From NCBI RefSeq assembly GCF_025264685.1, contig NZ_CP073721.1, positions 2,037,001 to 2,101,000 on the forward strand: a stretch of 64,000 bases of DNA, given 5' to 3'. Position 1 is the stretch's first letter. Every line of letters begins with the position of its first letter. A program made the translations under genes and the position numbers. Source of the DNA: Dactylosporangium roseum (GTDB lineage: Bacteria > Actinomycetota > Actinomycetes > Mycobacteriales > Micromonosporaceae). Positions 1-8,084 of this stretch are shown one piece after another. Under the pieces are notes generated by a model. It had not been told where the DNA came from. It saw only the letters and a program-made list of their open reading frames with translations, and ran no database searches.

Positions 1-1
1 G

Positions 2-904
2 ATCGTGGACACCGGTGTCGGCCTCGGACCGGCCCGACTCGGCCAGCTCAACCAGTTGCTGGCCCAGCCTCCCGCGATCGACATCGCCGCCGTGCGTGCC
101 ATGGGACTCACCGTGGTCGGGCACATCGCCGCGCGGTACCAGATCGGCGTCCAGCTCCGCCCGGGGCAGCACACCGGGACCCTCGCCGAGGTCACCATCC
201 CCAGCACCGTGTTCCGCCCGATCCTGGCGTCGGAGCGGCAACCGCAGTTCGCCCCGGCCGGGGCGCCCAGCGTGGTCGAGAGCGCGCCCCGGCCGCCGAA
301 CGACCTGTTCACCCCGCAGGCGCAGCAGCCGATGCCGCCACCGTCAGCACCGCCCGAGACAAGCCTCTTCTCGGTTCCCACGCAGGAACTGCGCGTGGTG
401 CCCGCCGGGCCGTCCGCGTACATCGCGCCGCCCCTGCCGCCCGTGCCGTCCCTGCCGCCCGTTCAGCGGAGCGGGCCGAGTGGTCCCGGCGCCCCGCCCG
501 GGCCGGGCGCGTGGCCGCCGTTGCCGCCGCCCGAGGCGCCCGCCGCTCTCGCCGCAACCACCGACGACTCGATCGAGCTGCCGATCTTCCAGTCGGTCAA
601 CGGCTGGTTCCGCACCGCGGCCCCGCCCGACCTGGACGTCGCGACCGAGCCGATCAACTGGGAGTCGGAAGCCGACGTCGGCTGGCGCGCCGCGCAGCAG
701 GCCGCCACGCCGGAGGTCACCACGACCACGGCCGCGGGTCTGCCCGTGCGCGCCCCGCAGCGGCACCTCGTGCCCGGCGGCGCCGCCGCGCCGGCTCCGG
801 ACCGTTCCGGCGGTGGGGCACAGCGCCGCGACCCGACGCGCGTGGCCGCCGCGATGTCGGCCTATGCCCGTGGTGTGGCGAACCGGCGTACTTCGGCGAA
901 CTGA
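2..904 (+). CDS. Sensor histidine kinase-like ATPase, C-terminal part (5' end outside window)
   Basis: The reading frame is open from the window edge, so the N-terminal membrane, sensor and dimerisation parts are missing. The first residues carry the HATPase G1-type motif DTGVGLG and then a GLTVVGHIAARY stretch that fits the G2/C-terminal half of the ATP-binding fold. The remaining ~230 residues are a Pro/Ala-rich low-complexity tail typical of conservon-type actinobacterial kinases. It is followed 30 bases later by a roadblock protein and then a small GTPase, the usual partners of this kinase class, so it probably signals through that GTPase switch rather than a classical response regulator (inference from family context). 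Confidence 0.8.
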   Translation: MVDTGVGLGPARLGQLNQLLAQPPAIDIAAVRAMGLTVVGHIAARYQIGVQLRPGQHTGTLAEVTIPSTVFRPILASERQPQFAPAGAPSVVESAPRPPNDLFTPQAQQPMPPPSAPPETSLFSVPTQELRVVPAGPSAYIAPPLPPVPSLPPVQRSGPSGPGAPPGPGAWPPLPPPEAPAALAATTDDSIELPIFQSVNGWFRTAAPPDLDVATEPINWESEADVGWRAAQQAATPEVTTTTAAGLPVRAPQRHLVPGGAAAPAPDRSGGGAQRRDPTRVAAAMSAYARGVANRRTSAN

Positions 905-934
905 ACCACGCGAGAAGACGAGAGGACCACTTCT

Positions 935-1327
935 GTGACCGACCCGAGTGATCTCGGTTGGCTGCTGGACAGTTTTGCGAGCCGTACCCCTGACGTCGCC
1001 CATGCGCTGGCGATCTCGACCGACGGGCTCGTGCTGGCCCACACCCGCGCGCTACCCCGGGACCGAGCCGACCAGCTCGCCGCCACCGGCAGTGGTCTCG
1101 TCGCCCTGCTCGCGGGCGCCGCGCGGTTCTTCGAGGCGGGCAGCGTCATCTCCAACGTTACGCAGCTCGACGGCGGCTTCATGTTCTGCATGGCGTTCAG
1201 CGACGGTGCCTCGCTGCTCGTGCTCGCATCGCCGTCCGCGGACGTCGGCAAGGTCTCCTACGAGATGACCGACCTCGCCAACCGCATCGGTGACGCGCTG
1301 ACCCCCGCGGTCCGGGGACCGTCATGA
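935..1327 (+). CDS. Roadblock/LC7 domain protein
   Basis: A 130-residue protein matching the roadblock/LC7 (MglB/CvnB-like) fold in size and pattern: LLDSFASRTPDVAHALAIS at the N-terminus, then SxDGLVLA and a hydrophobic second half. Proteins of this family bind and regulate small Ras-like GTPases. The start is GTG, preceded by a GAGAGGA ribosome-binding site. It lies between the kinase and the GTPase. The DUF742 gene that normally sits between roadblock and GTPase genes in such clusters is absent; only 112 bases of repeat lie there. Confidence 0.85.
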   Translation: MTDPSDLGWLLDSFASRTPDVAHALAISTDGLVLAHTRALPRDRADQLAATGSGLVALLAGAARFFEAGSVISNVTQLDGGFMFCMAFSDGASLLVLASPSADVGKVSYEMTDLANRIGDALTPAVRGPS

Positions 1328-1436
1328 CCGGACCGGAGCGGAGCGGAGGGCGCATGACCGGACCGGAGCGGAGCGGAGGCGCCGGTCGTCATGGGCTCGG
1401 CGCGGAGACAGGGCGGTCCGGAGCGCAGCGGAGGGA
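1321..1436. repeat. Family C: 30-bp tandem repeat (two units plus one degenerate unit)
   Basis: Two adjacent 30-bp units (1321-1350 and 1351-1380) share the core catgaccggaccggagcgga followed by gcggagg. A degenerate third unit ends at 1436 with ggagcgcagcggaggg. Each unit contains a GGAGG-like ribosome-binding site and an ATG ACC start-like sequence. The third is the actual initiation region of the downstream GTPase. A related copy lies at 62460-62492. Confidence 0.8.
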
Positions 1437-1439
1437 CGA

Positions 1440-2018
1440 ATGACCGAGCCGTCCCGCCGCGGTCGCCCCACCGCGGTAAAGATCATCATTGCGGGTGGCT
1501 TCGGCGCGGGTAAGACCACGCTGGTCGGATCGATCTCCGAGATCCCGCCGGTGACCACTGAGGCCCTGATGACGACGGCGAGTATCGAGCACGACGACGC
1601 CACGCTCGTGCCCGACAAGGGCAGCACCACGGTCGCCATGGACTTCGGCCGTATCACGCTGTACCAGGACCTGGTCCTGTACCTGTTCGGAACTCCTGGC
1701 CAGCGCCGTTTCTGGTTCATGTGGGACGAACTGTGCAGGGGCGCGATCGGGGCGGTGGTCATCGCCGACACGCGTCGGCTCGCCGACTGCTTCGGCGCCA
1801 TCGACTTCTTCGAGAACCGCCGGCTCCCGTACGTCATCGCGGTCAACAACTTCGAGGGCGCGGCGCGCTACCACCTCGATGACATCCGCGATGCTCTCGC
1901 CATCCATCGCAGTGTGCCGATGCTCAACGCCGACGTGCGCTCACGCGCATCGGCGAAGGAAATCCTCGTCGCCGTCACCGAGCACGCCCTCGCGCGGCGC
2001 GCCAGCGCTCGCAGATAA
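1440..2018 (+). CDS. Small GTPase of the conservon (CvnD/MglA-like) type
   Basis: A 192-residue ATP/GTP-binding protein. The P-loop GGFGAGKT is at residues 19-26, and the switch II/G3 region reads FGTPGQRRF, the Gln-containing form typical of this family. The G4 position reads VNNF instead of NKxD, also usual in these proteins. It is expected to act as the switch downstream of the membrane kinase and roadblock protein. ATG 1440 follows a GGAGGG site formed by the repeat upstream. The stop is only 28 bases before the ABC transporter gene, so the signalling module and importer are probably cotranscribed. Confidence 0.9.
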   Translation: MTEPSRRGRPTAVKIIIAGGFGAGKTTLVGSISEIPPVTTEALMTTASIEHDDATLVPDKGSTTVAMDFGRITLYQDLVLYLFGTPGQRRFWFMWDELCRGAIGAVVIADTRRLADCFGAIDFFENRRLPYVIAVNNFEGAARYHLDDIRDALAIHRSVPMLNADVRSRASAKEILVAVTEHALARRASARR

Positions 2019-2046
2019 CTCCAGTTCAGCCTCACAGAGGAGATCC

Positions 2047-3252
2047 ATGTCTCTGCAACGACGCCTGACCCGGCGCTGGACGTCGGCAGTCAGCGCTTTC
2101 CTGGCGGTCGGATTGCTGTTCGGCACGGCCGCATGCGCCAAGGACTCCAAGGCGGACGGCGCCGGCTCGGCGTCAACGCTCAAGATCGGCTTCCTCGGCT
2201 CGCTGAGCGGTACGTACCAAGCGGTCGGCACCGACCTGAGGAAGGGCTTCGAGCTTTACCTGAAGATGCACGACAACAAGCTGGGCGGCCACCCGATCGA
2301 CCTGAAGGTCGCCGACGAGGGTGACGGCGCGGAGACCGCCGTGCCCGCCGCGACGAAGCTCATCAAGGACGAGAAGGTCATCGCGCTGACCGGCATCGTC
2401 GGCGGCGGCTCCGTCGCCGGTGTGGCCAAGCTGCTCGACGAGGCGAAGGTGCCGCTGATCGGCTCCAACGGCCGTCCCGGCCTCAAGGACGTCACGCGGG
2501 TGTGGACGACGAGCTTCATGTCGTCGGACCCGGGCCAGTCCATCGCGCAGTACATCAAGGACAAGGTCAACGGCCCGGTCTTCGCGATCGGCCCGGACTA
2601 CCAGGGTGGCTACGACGAGGTCGGCGGCTTCACCGAAGAGTTCGCGAAGATCGGCGGCAAGCTCGCCAACCCCGACGGCAAGACCCTGTGGACGCCGTTC
2701 CCGCAGACGACCAACTTCCTGCCGTACTTCTCGCAGATCAAGTCGAGCGGCGCGAAGGCCGTCTACACGTTCTACGCCGGCAAGGCCGCGATCGACTTCG
2801 TGAAGCAGTACAAGCAGTCGGACATCAAGGACATCCCGCTGTACGGTGCCTTCATCACCGAGGGCACGGTCCTCCAGGCCGAGGGCGAGGCGGCCAAGGG
2901 CGTCTACACCGTGTGCAACTACTCGCCGGACCTCGACAACGAGGAGAACCGCAAGTTCGTCGCCGCGTGGCGCCAGGCCTACCCGGACATCACCCCGACC
3001 ACCTACGCCATGGCGTCGTACGACGCGGCGGCGGTGCTCGACCGGGCCATCGCGGCCGCCGGTGCCAACGTGACGCCGGAGACGATCAACGAGCAGGTCG
3101 GCAAGCTCGGCCAGATCTCCAGCCCGCGCGGTCAGTGGCAGTTCGGCAAGAACCACGCCCCGATCCAGAAGTGGTACCTGCGCCAGGTTCGTAACGACGG
3201 CCGTGTCCTGGCCAACGTGCTGGTCCAGGATCTCGCGACCGTGGGTGCGTAA
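2047..3252 (+). CDS. ABC transporter substrate-binding lipoprotein, branched-chain amino acid type
   Basis: A 401-residue periplasmic-binding protein of the Leu/Ile/Val receptor family (type I fold; STLKIGFLGSLSGTYQAVG then repeated Rossmann-like halves). ATG 2047 was chosen because AGAGGAGATCC precedes it and because it begins a lipoprotein signal: RRLTRR, a hydrophobic segment, and lipobox GTAAC with Cys30. An upstream in-frame extension would run through the GTPase gene. It delivers ligand to the permeases and ATPases that follow. The substrate could be amino acids, amides or urea; the sequence alone does not decide. Confidence 0.9.
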   Translation: MSLQRRLTRRWTSAVSAFLAVGLLFGTAACAKDSKADGAGSASTLKIGFLGSLSGTYQAVGTDLRKGFELYLKMHDNKLGGHPIDLKVADEGDGAETAVPAATKLIKDEKVIALTGIVGGGSVAGVAKLLDEAKVPLIGSNGRPGLKDVTRVWTTSFMSSDPGQSIAQYIKDKVNGPVFAIGPDYQGGYDEVGGFTEEFAKIGGKLANPDGKTLWTPFPQTTNFLPYFSQIKSSGAKAVYTFYAGKAAIDFVKQYKQSDIKDIPLYGAFITEGTVLQAEGEAAKGVYTVCNYSPDLDNEENRKFVAAWRQAYPDITPTTYAMASYDAAAVLDRAIAAAGANVTPETINEQVGKLGQISSPRGQWQFGKNHAPIQKWYLRQVRNDGRVLANVLVQDLATVGA

Positions 3253-3257
3253 CCCCC

Positions 3258-4124
3258 TTGGACGCGTATCTGATCCCGGCCGTCGACGGTGTGGCCTACG
3301 GCCTGTTGCTGTTCGTCGTCGCCGCCGGGCTCACCCTCGCCTTCGGCGTCGGTGACGTGCTCAACCTCGCACACGGCTCGCTCTTCGCGTTCGGCGCCTA
3401 CGCCGCGGCGAAGATCAGTGACGGCACGTGGCTCTCGCTCGCGCTCGCGGTGCTCGTCGGCACCGCGGCCGCGAGCGCGGGCGGCGCCGTGTTGTCCGTC
3501 ATGCTCGTGCCGATCGCCGGCCGCGGGCACCTCGCCCAGGCCCTGCTGACGTTCGGCATCGCCCTCGTCGTCGGCGACCGGCTCGTCGCGCTGTTCGGCA
3601 AGGACGACCTGCCGGTGGTCATCCCGGCCTCGCTGGACCGGCCGGTGAACCTCGCCGGGCACAGCTACCCGGGATACCGGCTGGCCTTCCTCGGCGTCGC
3701 GACGCTCATCGCGATCGTACTGTCCGTCGTGGTCACGAAGACCCGCGCCGGAAGCCTGGTCCGGGCCACCGTCGACGACCGGGACATGGTGGCGACCCTC
3801 GGCGTCAACCCGATGACCGTGCGGACCGGAGTCCTCGCCGTCGCCGGCGGACTCGCCGGGCTCGCGGGCGCCCTCGGCGCCCCGATCATCGGCCCCGGCC
3901 CGAAGACCGCGGACCTGGTCCTCATGCTCTCGCTCGTGGTCGTGGTCCTCGGCGGTCTCGGCTCGATCGGCGGCGCGCTCGTCGCCGCCATCGCGGTCGG
4001 CGAGATCCAAACCGTCGGCGTCACCGCCGCACCCGCCCTCGCCCCGTTCGCGCTGTTCGGCGCGATGGCGATCGCCCTGGCCGCCCGTGCGCGCGGCCTT
4101 CTCCCGTCGGGCAGGAGCGCATGA
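3258..4124 (+). CDS. Branched-chain amino acid-type ABC permease (LivH-like)
   Basis: A 288-residue polytopic membrane protein with the LivH pattern: GLLLFVVAAGLTLAFGVGDVLNLAHG near the N-terminus (GxxNLAHG signature) and a GLAGLAGALGAP loop. The apparent start is TTG 3258, 5 bases after the binding-protein stop. No better ATG or GTG exists in frame. Its stop overlaps the next permease by ATGA. It forms one half of the membrane channel. Confidence 0.9.
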   Translation: MDAYLIPAVDGVAYGLLLFVVAAGLTLAFGVGDVLNLAHGSLFAFGAYAAAKISDGTWLSLALAVLVGTAAASAGGAVLSVMLVPIAGRGHLAQALLTFGIALVVGDRLVALFGKDDLPVVIPASLDRPVNLAGHSYPGYRLAFLGVATLIAIVLSVVVTKTRAGSLVRATVDDRDMVATLGVNPMTVRTGVLAVAGGLAGLAGALGAPIIGPGPKTADLVLMLSLVVVVLGGLGSIGGALVAAIAVGEIQTVGVTAAPALAPFALFGAMAIALAARARGLLPSGRSA

Positions 4125-5047
4125 TCAAGCTGCTCCGCGTCGCCGCCTTCCCGGTCGTGCTCCTGCTGATGGTGTCGTTCGCGTGGACCCTCGACGAGTA
4201 CGCGACCCGGACCGTCACCCGGATCCTCGTGATCGGCCTGCTCGCCGTCTCCGTCGCGCTGCTCACCGGCATAGCGGGCCTGCCGACGCTCGGCCAGACC
4301 GCCCCGTACCTCGTCGGGGCCTACACCGCCGCGACCCTGATCCGCCACGACGTCACCGTCGGGGTGGTGCAACTGCTCGCCGCGGCCGCCGCCGGTGCGC
4401 TGTTCGCGCTGGTCACCGCGCCGCTCGTGGTCTACGCCGGAGGTGTCGTGGTGCTCATGATCACGCTGGCGCTCGGCGAGCTGACGTTCACCGTCGCCGG
4501 TCGCTGGAAGTCGGTCACCAACGGTACGGACGGCATGCTCGCCTTCGCCGACGTCGTGCCGCTGCCCGGCCTGGTGTCGCTCGACACCGACCGCGCCGTC
4601 TACCTCTACGTGCTGGCCGTCGTGGCCGTCCTCGTCGGCGCGCTCCTGCTCGTCCTGCGCTCGCCGGCCGGTGCCATGCTGCGGGCGACCCGCGACGACC
4701 CGGTGCGGATGCGGGCCAGCGGTCACCCGGTCGCCGGCTATCTCACCGCCGCCTACGTCGGCGCCGGCGCGCTCGCCGGGGTGGCCGGGGCGCTGCTGGT
4801 GACCGTCGACAAGTTCGTCTCGCCGGGAGCCGGCGGGTTCGAGGTGTCGGCGTTGGTACTGCTGGCGATCGTCATCGGCGGCGCCACCTCGATGGTCGGC
4901 GCGCTCATCGGTGCCGCCCTGGTCGTGGCGACCCGCGACTGGCTGTCCGGCCCCTGGCCCGGCCACGCCCCGCTGCTGCTGGGCACGCTGTTCATCCTGT
5001 GTGTGTACTTCCTGCCGCGCGGCCTGCTGGGGAGGAAGTCCGCATGA
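4121..5047 (+). CDS. Branched-chain amino acid-type ABC permease (LivM-like)
   Basis: A 308-residue polytopic permease. The N-terminal hydrophobic segments are followed by GIAGLPTLGQTAPYLVGAYTAA, the LivM-type 'GQ..F..IGAY' signature, and the C-terminal GGATSMVGALIGAALVV loop that contacts the ATPases. It starts at ATG 4121, overlapping the LivH-like stop by 4 bases, and itself overlaps the next gene by 4 bases. This indicates translational coupling throughout the operon. It pairs with the LivH-like permease as a heterodimer. Confidence 0.9.
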   Translation: MIKLLRVAAFPVVLLLMVSFAWTLDEYATRTVTRILVIGLLAVSVALLTGIAGLPTLGQTAPYLVGAYTAATLIRHDVTVGVVQLLAAAAAGALFALVTAPLVVYAGGVVVLMITLALGELTFTVAGRWKSVTNGTDGMLAFADVVPLPGLVSLDTDRAVYLYVLAVVAVLVGALLLVLRSPAGAMLRATRDDPVRMRASGHPVAGYLTAAYVGAGALAGVAGALLVTVDKFVSPGAGGFEVSALVLLAIVIGGATSMVGALIGAALVVATRDWLSGPWPGHAPLLLGTLFILCVYFLPRGLLGRKSA

Positions 5048-5763
5048 GCGAGCTTCTCGTGGTCGAAGGACTGGGCCGCCGGTACGGCGACCTGGCCGCC
5101 CTCGACGGGGTCGGACTGCGGGTGGAAGCCGGCGCCCGGCACGCGCTCATCGGACCCAACGGCGCCGGCAAGAGCACGCTGCTGAACCTCGTCGCCGGAA
5201 GCCTGCGGCCCTCCGCCGGGCGGATCCACTTCGCCGGACGCGACGTCACCGGCATCGCGCCGGCCCGCCGCGCGCGGCTCGGCATCGGCCGCACGCACCA
5301 GCACCCGGCCGTCTGGTCCAGCCTGTCCGCGCTGGACAACGTGCTCGTCGCCGGGCGCCGCCCGTGGGGTCGTCCGCGCACCGGCGGCCGGGCCAGGGCG
5401 CTCGAACTGCTCGCGTCCGTCGGCCTGGACGCGGCCACCCGAACCCTGGCCGGCTCGCTGTCCCACGGCCAGCGCCGCCAGTTGGAGCTCGCCATGGCCC
5501 TGGCCGGCGAGCCGCGCCTGTTGCTGCTCGACGAGCCCGCGGCCGGCCTGGCGCCGCCGGAGGTCGAGCTGCTGGCCGGTCTGCTGGCGGCGCTGCCGGG
5601 CACGGTGGCCGTCCTGCTGGTCGAGCACCACCTGGACCTGGTCTACGGCTTCGCCGACCAGGTGACGGTGCTGCACTCCGGCAAGCACGTGCACACCGGT
5701 ACCGTCACCGAGACCCGATCCTCGCCCGAGGTCGCCGCCGCCTACGCGGGAGTCGCCCCATGA
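5044..5763 (+). CDS. ABC transporter ATPase (LivG-like)
   Basis: A 239-residue ATPase. The Walker A motif GPNGAGKST is at residues 37-45, the ABC signature reads LSHGQRRQLE, and Walker B plus the switch reads LLLLDEPAAGL with LLVEHHLDLV. The signature has SHGQ where most ABC ATPases have SGGQ, common in LivG. It energises the importer encoded by the two upstream permeases. It starts at ATG 5044 within an ATGA overlap. Confidence 0.92.
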   Translation: MSELLVVEGLGRRYGDLAALDGVGLRVEAGARHALIGPNGAGKSTLLNLVAGSLRPSAGRIHFAGRDVTGIAPARRARLGIGRTHQHPAVWSSLSALDNVLVAGRRPWGRPRTGGRARALELLASVGLDAATRTLAGSLSHGQRRQLELAMALAGEPRLLLLDEPAAGLAPPEVELLAGLLAALPGTVAVLLVEHHLDLVYGFADQVTVLHSGKHVHTGTVTETRSSPEVAAAYAGVAP

Positions 5764-6461
5764 CCCTGACGGTCGCCGGCCTCCAGGCCGGTTACGGCGG
5801 CGGCACGGTCCTGCACGGCGCCGACCTGACGGTGCCGCAGGGCACCGCCCTCGCCGTGCTCGGCCGCAACGGCGCCGGCAAGACCACGCTGGTCCACGCC
5901 ATCGCCGGCCTGCTGCGCCCGAAGGCGGGCAGCGTGCGGCTCGACGACGTGGAACTCGCCGGGCGTCCCGCACACCGGGTGGCGCGGGCGGGCGTGGGTC
6001 TGGTACCACAGGGCCGGCGGGTCTTCGCCAGCCTGACGGTCGCCGAGCACCTCGACCTGTCCCGCCGTCCGGGCGAGTGGACCGTGCCGCGGGTGCTGGA
6101 GCTCCTGCCGCGGCTCGGCGAGCGCCGTCGCCACAAGGGCAACCAGCTCTCCGGCGGCGAGGCCCAGATGCTGGCGATCGCGCGGGCCCTGCTCACCCAG
6201 CCGCGCCTGCTGCTGTTGGACGAGCCGTGCGAGGGTCTGGCGGTGGACCTGGCGGCGCGGGTGCGGTCGGTGGTGGCGGAGCTGGCGCGGGGCGGTCTGG
6301 CGGTGTTGCTGGTGGAGCAGCAGCCGGAGCACGCCCTGGCGGTGGCCGACCACGTGGCTCTCCTCGGCGACGGCGTCGTGGTGGCGACCCACACCGCCGA
6401 CGAACTCCGCGCCTCCCCTCACCTGGCGGATCGTGTGCTGAGCGTGGCGACCCACGCCTGA
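5760..6461 (+). CDS. ABC transporter ATPase (LivF-like), last gene of the importer operon
   Basis: A 233-residue ATPase: Walker A GRNGAGKTT, signature LSGGEAQMLAIARAL, Walker B LLLLDEPCEGL, switch VEQQPEHAL. It starts at ATG 5760, overlapping the LivG-like stop. It completes a five-component importer with the lipoprotein, two permeases and LivG. No terminator hairpin with a T-run is obvious after the stop; a family A repeat begins about 20 bases later. Confidence 0.92.
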   Translation: MTLTVAGLQAGYGGGTVLHGADLTVPQGTALAVLGRNGAGKTTLVHAIAGLLRPKAGSVRLDDVELAGRPAHRVARAGVGLVPQGRRVFASLTVAEHLDLSRRPGEWTVPRVLELLPRLGERRRHKGNQLSGGEAQMLAIARALLTQPRLLLLDEPCEGLAVDLAARVRSVVAELARGGLAVLLVEQQPEHALAVADHVALLGDGVVVATHTADELRASPHLADRVLSVATHA

Positions 6462-6477
6462 GCTTGCCGTCTCCTGA

Positions 6478-6905
6478 TCGAGCAAGGCCCCGGTGCGGTC
6501 GTCTGTCCATCCCGGTGGCGCTACTGGACGGCGACGCACAGTCGCACGGGCGGTTGTCTGCCGCTCGTGGTCGCCCCTGGACCCGGCGCGGCGCGTTCCG
6601 GCCCGACGACTCCATGATCGTGGGAAAGATGTGGCTGCCCCGATAGCCACATCTTTCCCATGATCATGAGGTCGAGCGGTGCGGCGGTGGATTGCGCCGG
6701 AACGTGGACCGGCCGGCGCACCCGGGCGGCGACACCTTCGAGGCCAGCGTCCGAATTATCGGTCTTGTTCGCTCTGTCAAGGAGCCGTGGAGGCTTTACT
6801 ACGCGGCCTGGGCCCGGTCCGCGCGCCGGGCTGTGCCCGTCACCGGGCACCCGACGGTGCCTCGCCGCGCTTGCTGGCCGGCCGCGATCCATGATCGTGG
6901 GGCCT
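6478..6905. repeat. Family A repeat copy 1, filling the 544-base gap between transporter operons
   Basis: No gene is visible in 6462-7005. The core is a near-perfect inverted repeat at 6614-6636 / 6645-6667: atgatcgtgggaaagatgtg in the left arm, its complement with one mismatch in the right, and an 8-base loop. The left flank, from about 6530, reads cacgggcggttgtctgccgc and is shared with copies at 43.6 and 48.2 kb. The right flank (cgggcggcgacaccttcgag, then ttatcggtcttgtt) is shared with copies at 15.7 and 58.3 kb. It ends near a second catgatcgtgggg at about 6890. Confidence 0.75.
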
Positions 6906-7005
6906 TCTTCGGCGTCCCGGTCAGGCGTGATGTTCGTTTCGACGTTGTTGCAAGGCCTTGGCAACAGCGGACCGTCGGCAATACGCTCCGCGGAGGAGGA
7001 GACAC

Positions 7006-7704
7006 ATGCCAGCACTCGCCATGCACATCTCAAACGGGATCATCGACAACCGGGTCGCGCTGCTGTTCGCGGGCGTGGCGCTCGCCGGGCTCGCGCTGTG
7101 CTTCGTCATGGGCCGTCGTGAGCTCGACGACCGGCTCGTGCCGATGGCCGGCCTGGTCGCGGCGTTCATCTTCGCCGTGCAGATGCTGAACTTCCAGGTC
7201 CTGCCCGGGGTCAGCGGCCACCTGCTCGGCGGCACCCTCGCCGCGATGCTCGTCGGCCCGTACCTCGGCGCGATCTGCGTCACGATCGTCCTGGTCGTGC
7301 AGGCTCTGATCTTCAGCGACGGCGGCGTCACCGCGCTCGGCCTCAACATCACCAACATGGCGCTGATCGGCACCGCCGCGGGTTACCTACTGGTGGCCAC
7401 GCTGCTGCGGGTCCTGCCGCGGCGCGCCTGGGCGCTGACCGCGACCGCACTGGCCGCGTCGATCGTCTCCGTGACGTTCGCCTCGCAGGGTTTTGTGCTG
7501 CAGTACGCGATGGGCGGCGCCACCGACGTCGGACGGTCCCTCGGCGGGATCGCCGCGGCGATGGCCGGCACCCATGCGCTCATCGGCATCGGCGAGGGGC
7601 TCATCACCGCGATCACGGTGGGCTATGTCGCGAAGGTCCGCCCCGACCTCGTGTACGCCGTGCGCAACCTCCAGCGGGCACCGAGAGAGGCATTCGCGGC
7701 ATGA
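7006..7704 (+). CDS. cbiM: Energy-coupling factor transporter S-component, CbiM/NikM family
   Basis: A polytopic substrate-specific component for cobalt or nickel uptake. It carries MHISNGIID at the N-terminus and SGHLLGGTLAA, whose His corresponds to a conserved metal ligand. Two starts are possible. ATG 7006 has a textbook GGAGGAGGA site 5 bases upstream and gives 232 residues. ATG 7021 would put Met-His at the very N-terminus, where CbiM/NikM proteins use the free amine and His2 to bind metal. Removal of a short N-terminal peptide could reconcile the two. It is the first gene of a six-gene operon. I see no B12 riboswitch box upstream. Confidence 0.9.
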   Translation: MPALAMHISNGIIDNRVALLFAGVALAGLALCFVMGRRELDDRLVPMAGLVAAFIFAVQMLNFQVLPGVSGHLLGGTLAAMLVGPYLGAICVTIVLVVQALIFSDGGVTALGLNITNMALIGTAAGYLLVATLLRVLPRRAWALTATALAASIVSVTFASQGFVLQYAMGGATDVGRSLGGIAAAMAGTHALIGIGEGLITAITVGYVAKVRPDLVYAVRNLQRAPREAFAA

Positions 7705-8084
7705 GGAAGACGACCTGGTTCATCCTCAGCGGCCTGGTCGCCGCGCTGCTGTTCGCCGGCGTCGTCAGCAACTTCGCCTCGCCCCACCCCGACGGCCTCG
7801 ACTCGGTCGCACGTGAGGGCTGCACCTTCGACGACGAGGGCCAGATCACCGGCGGCACCTGCATCGCCCGGGGTGAGACCGACAACCAGACGAAGGACAG
7901 CCCGCTCGCCGACTACGGCGTGCGCGGCCTCACCAACGACTTCCTGTCGACCGGCACGTCCGGCGTGATCGGGGTGCTGGCCACGTTCGCCCTCGGCGGG
8001 GGCGTGTTCTGGCTGCTCAGGGCGGGACGTAAGCGCACGCCCGAGGACCGGGCCGCAGATCTGCCCGAGGAACAGAAGATCTAG
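7701..8084 (+). CDS. PDGLE-domain protein (CbiN-like accessory of the cobalt/nickel transporter)
   Basis: A 127-residue protein with an N-terminal membrane segment (TWFILSGLVAALLFAGVVS), the signature PHPDGLDSVA of PDGLE-domain proteins, a short extracytoplasmic loop and a C-terminal membrane segment before a charged tail. In other actinobacteria such proteins take the place of CbiN next to CbiM. It overlaps cbiM by ATGA and cbiQ by 1 base. The loop holds two Cys residues (GCTF and GTCIA) that could pair, which I cannot test. Confidence 0.85.
   Translation: MRKTTWFILSGLVAALLFAGVVSNFASPHPDGLDSVAREGCTFDDEGQITGGTCIARGETDNQTKDSPLADYGVRGLTNDFLSTGTSGVIGVLATFALGGGVFWLLRAGRKRTPEDRAADLPEEQKI

Noticed and set aside
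6700..7005. A possible cobalamin or metal riboswitch upstream of cbiM.
   Set aside because: I looked for the B12 box and associated pairing and found none; the region is explained by a family A repeat.
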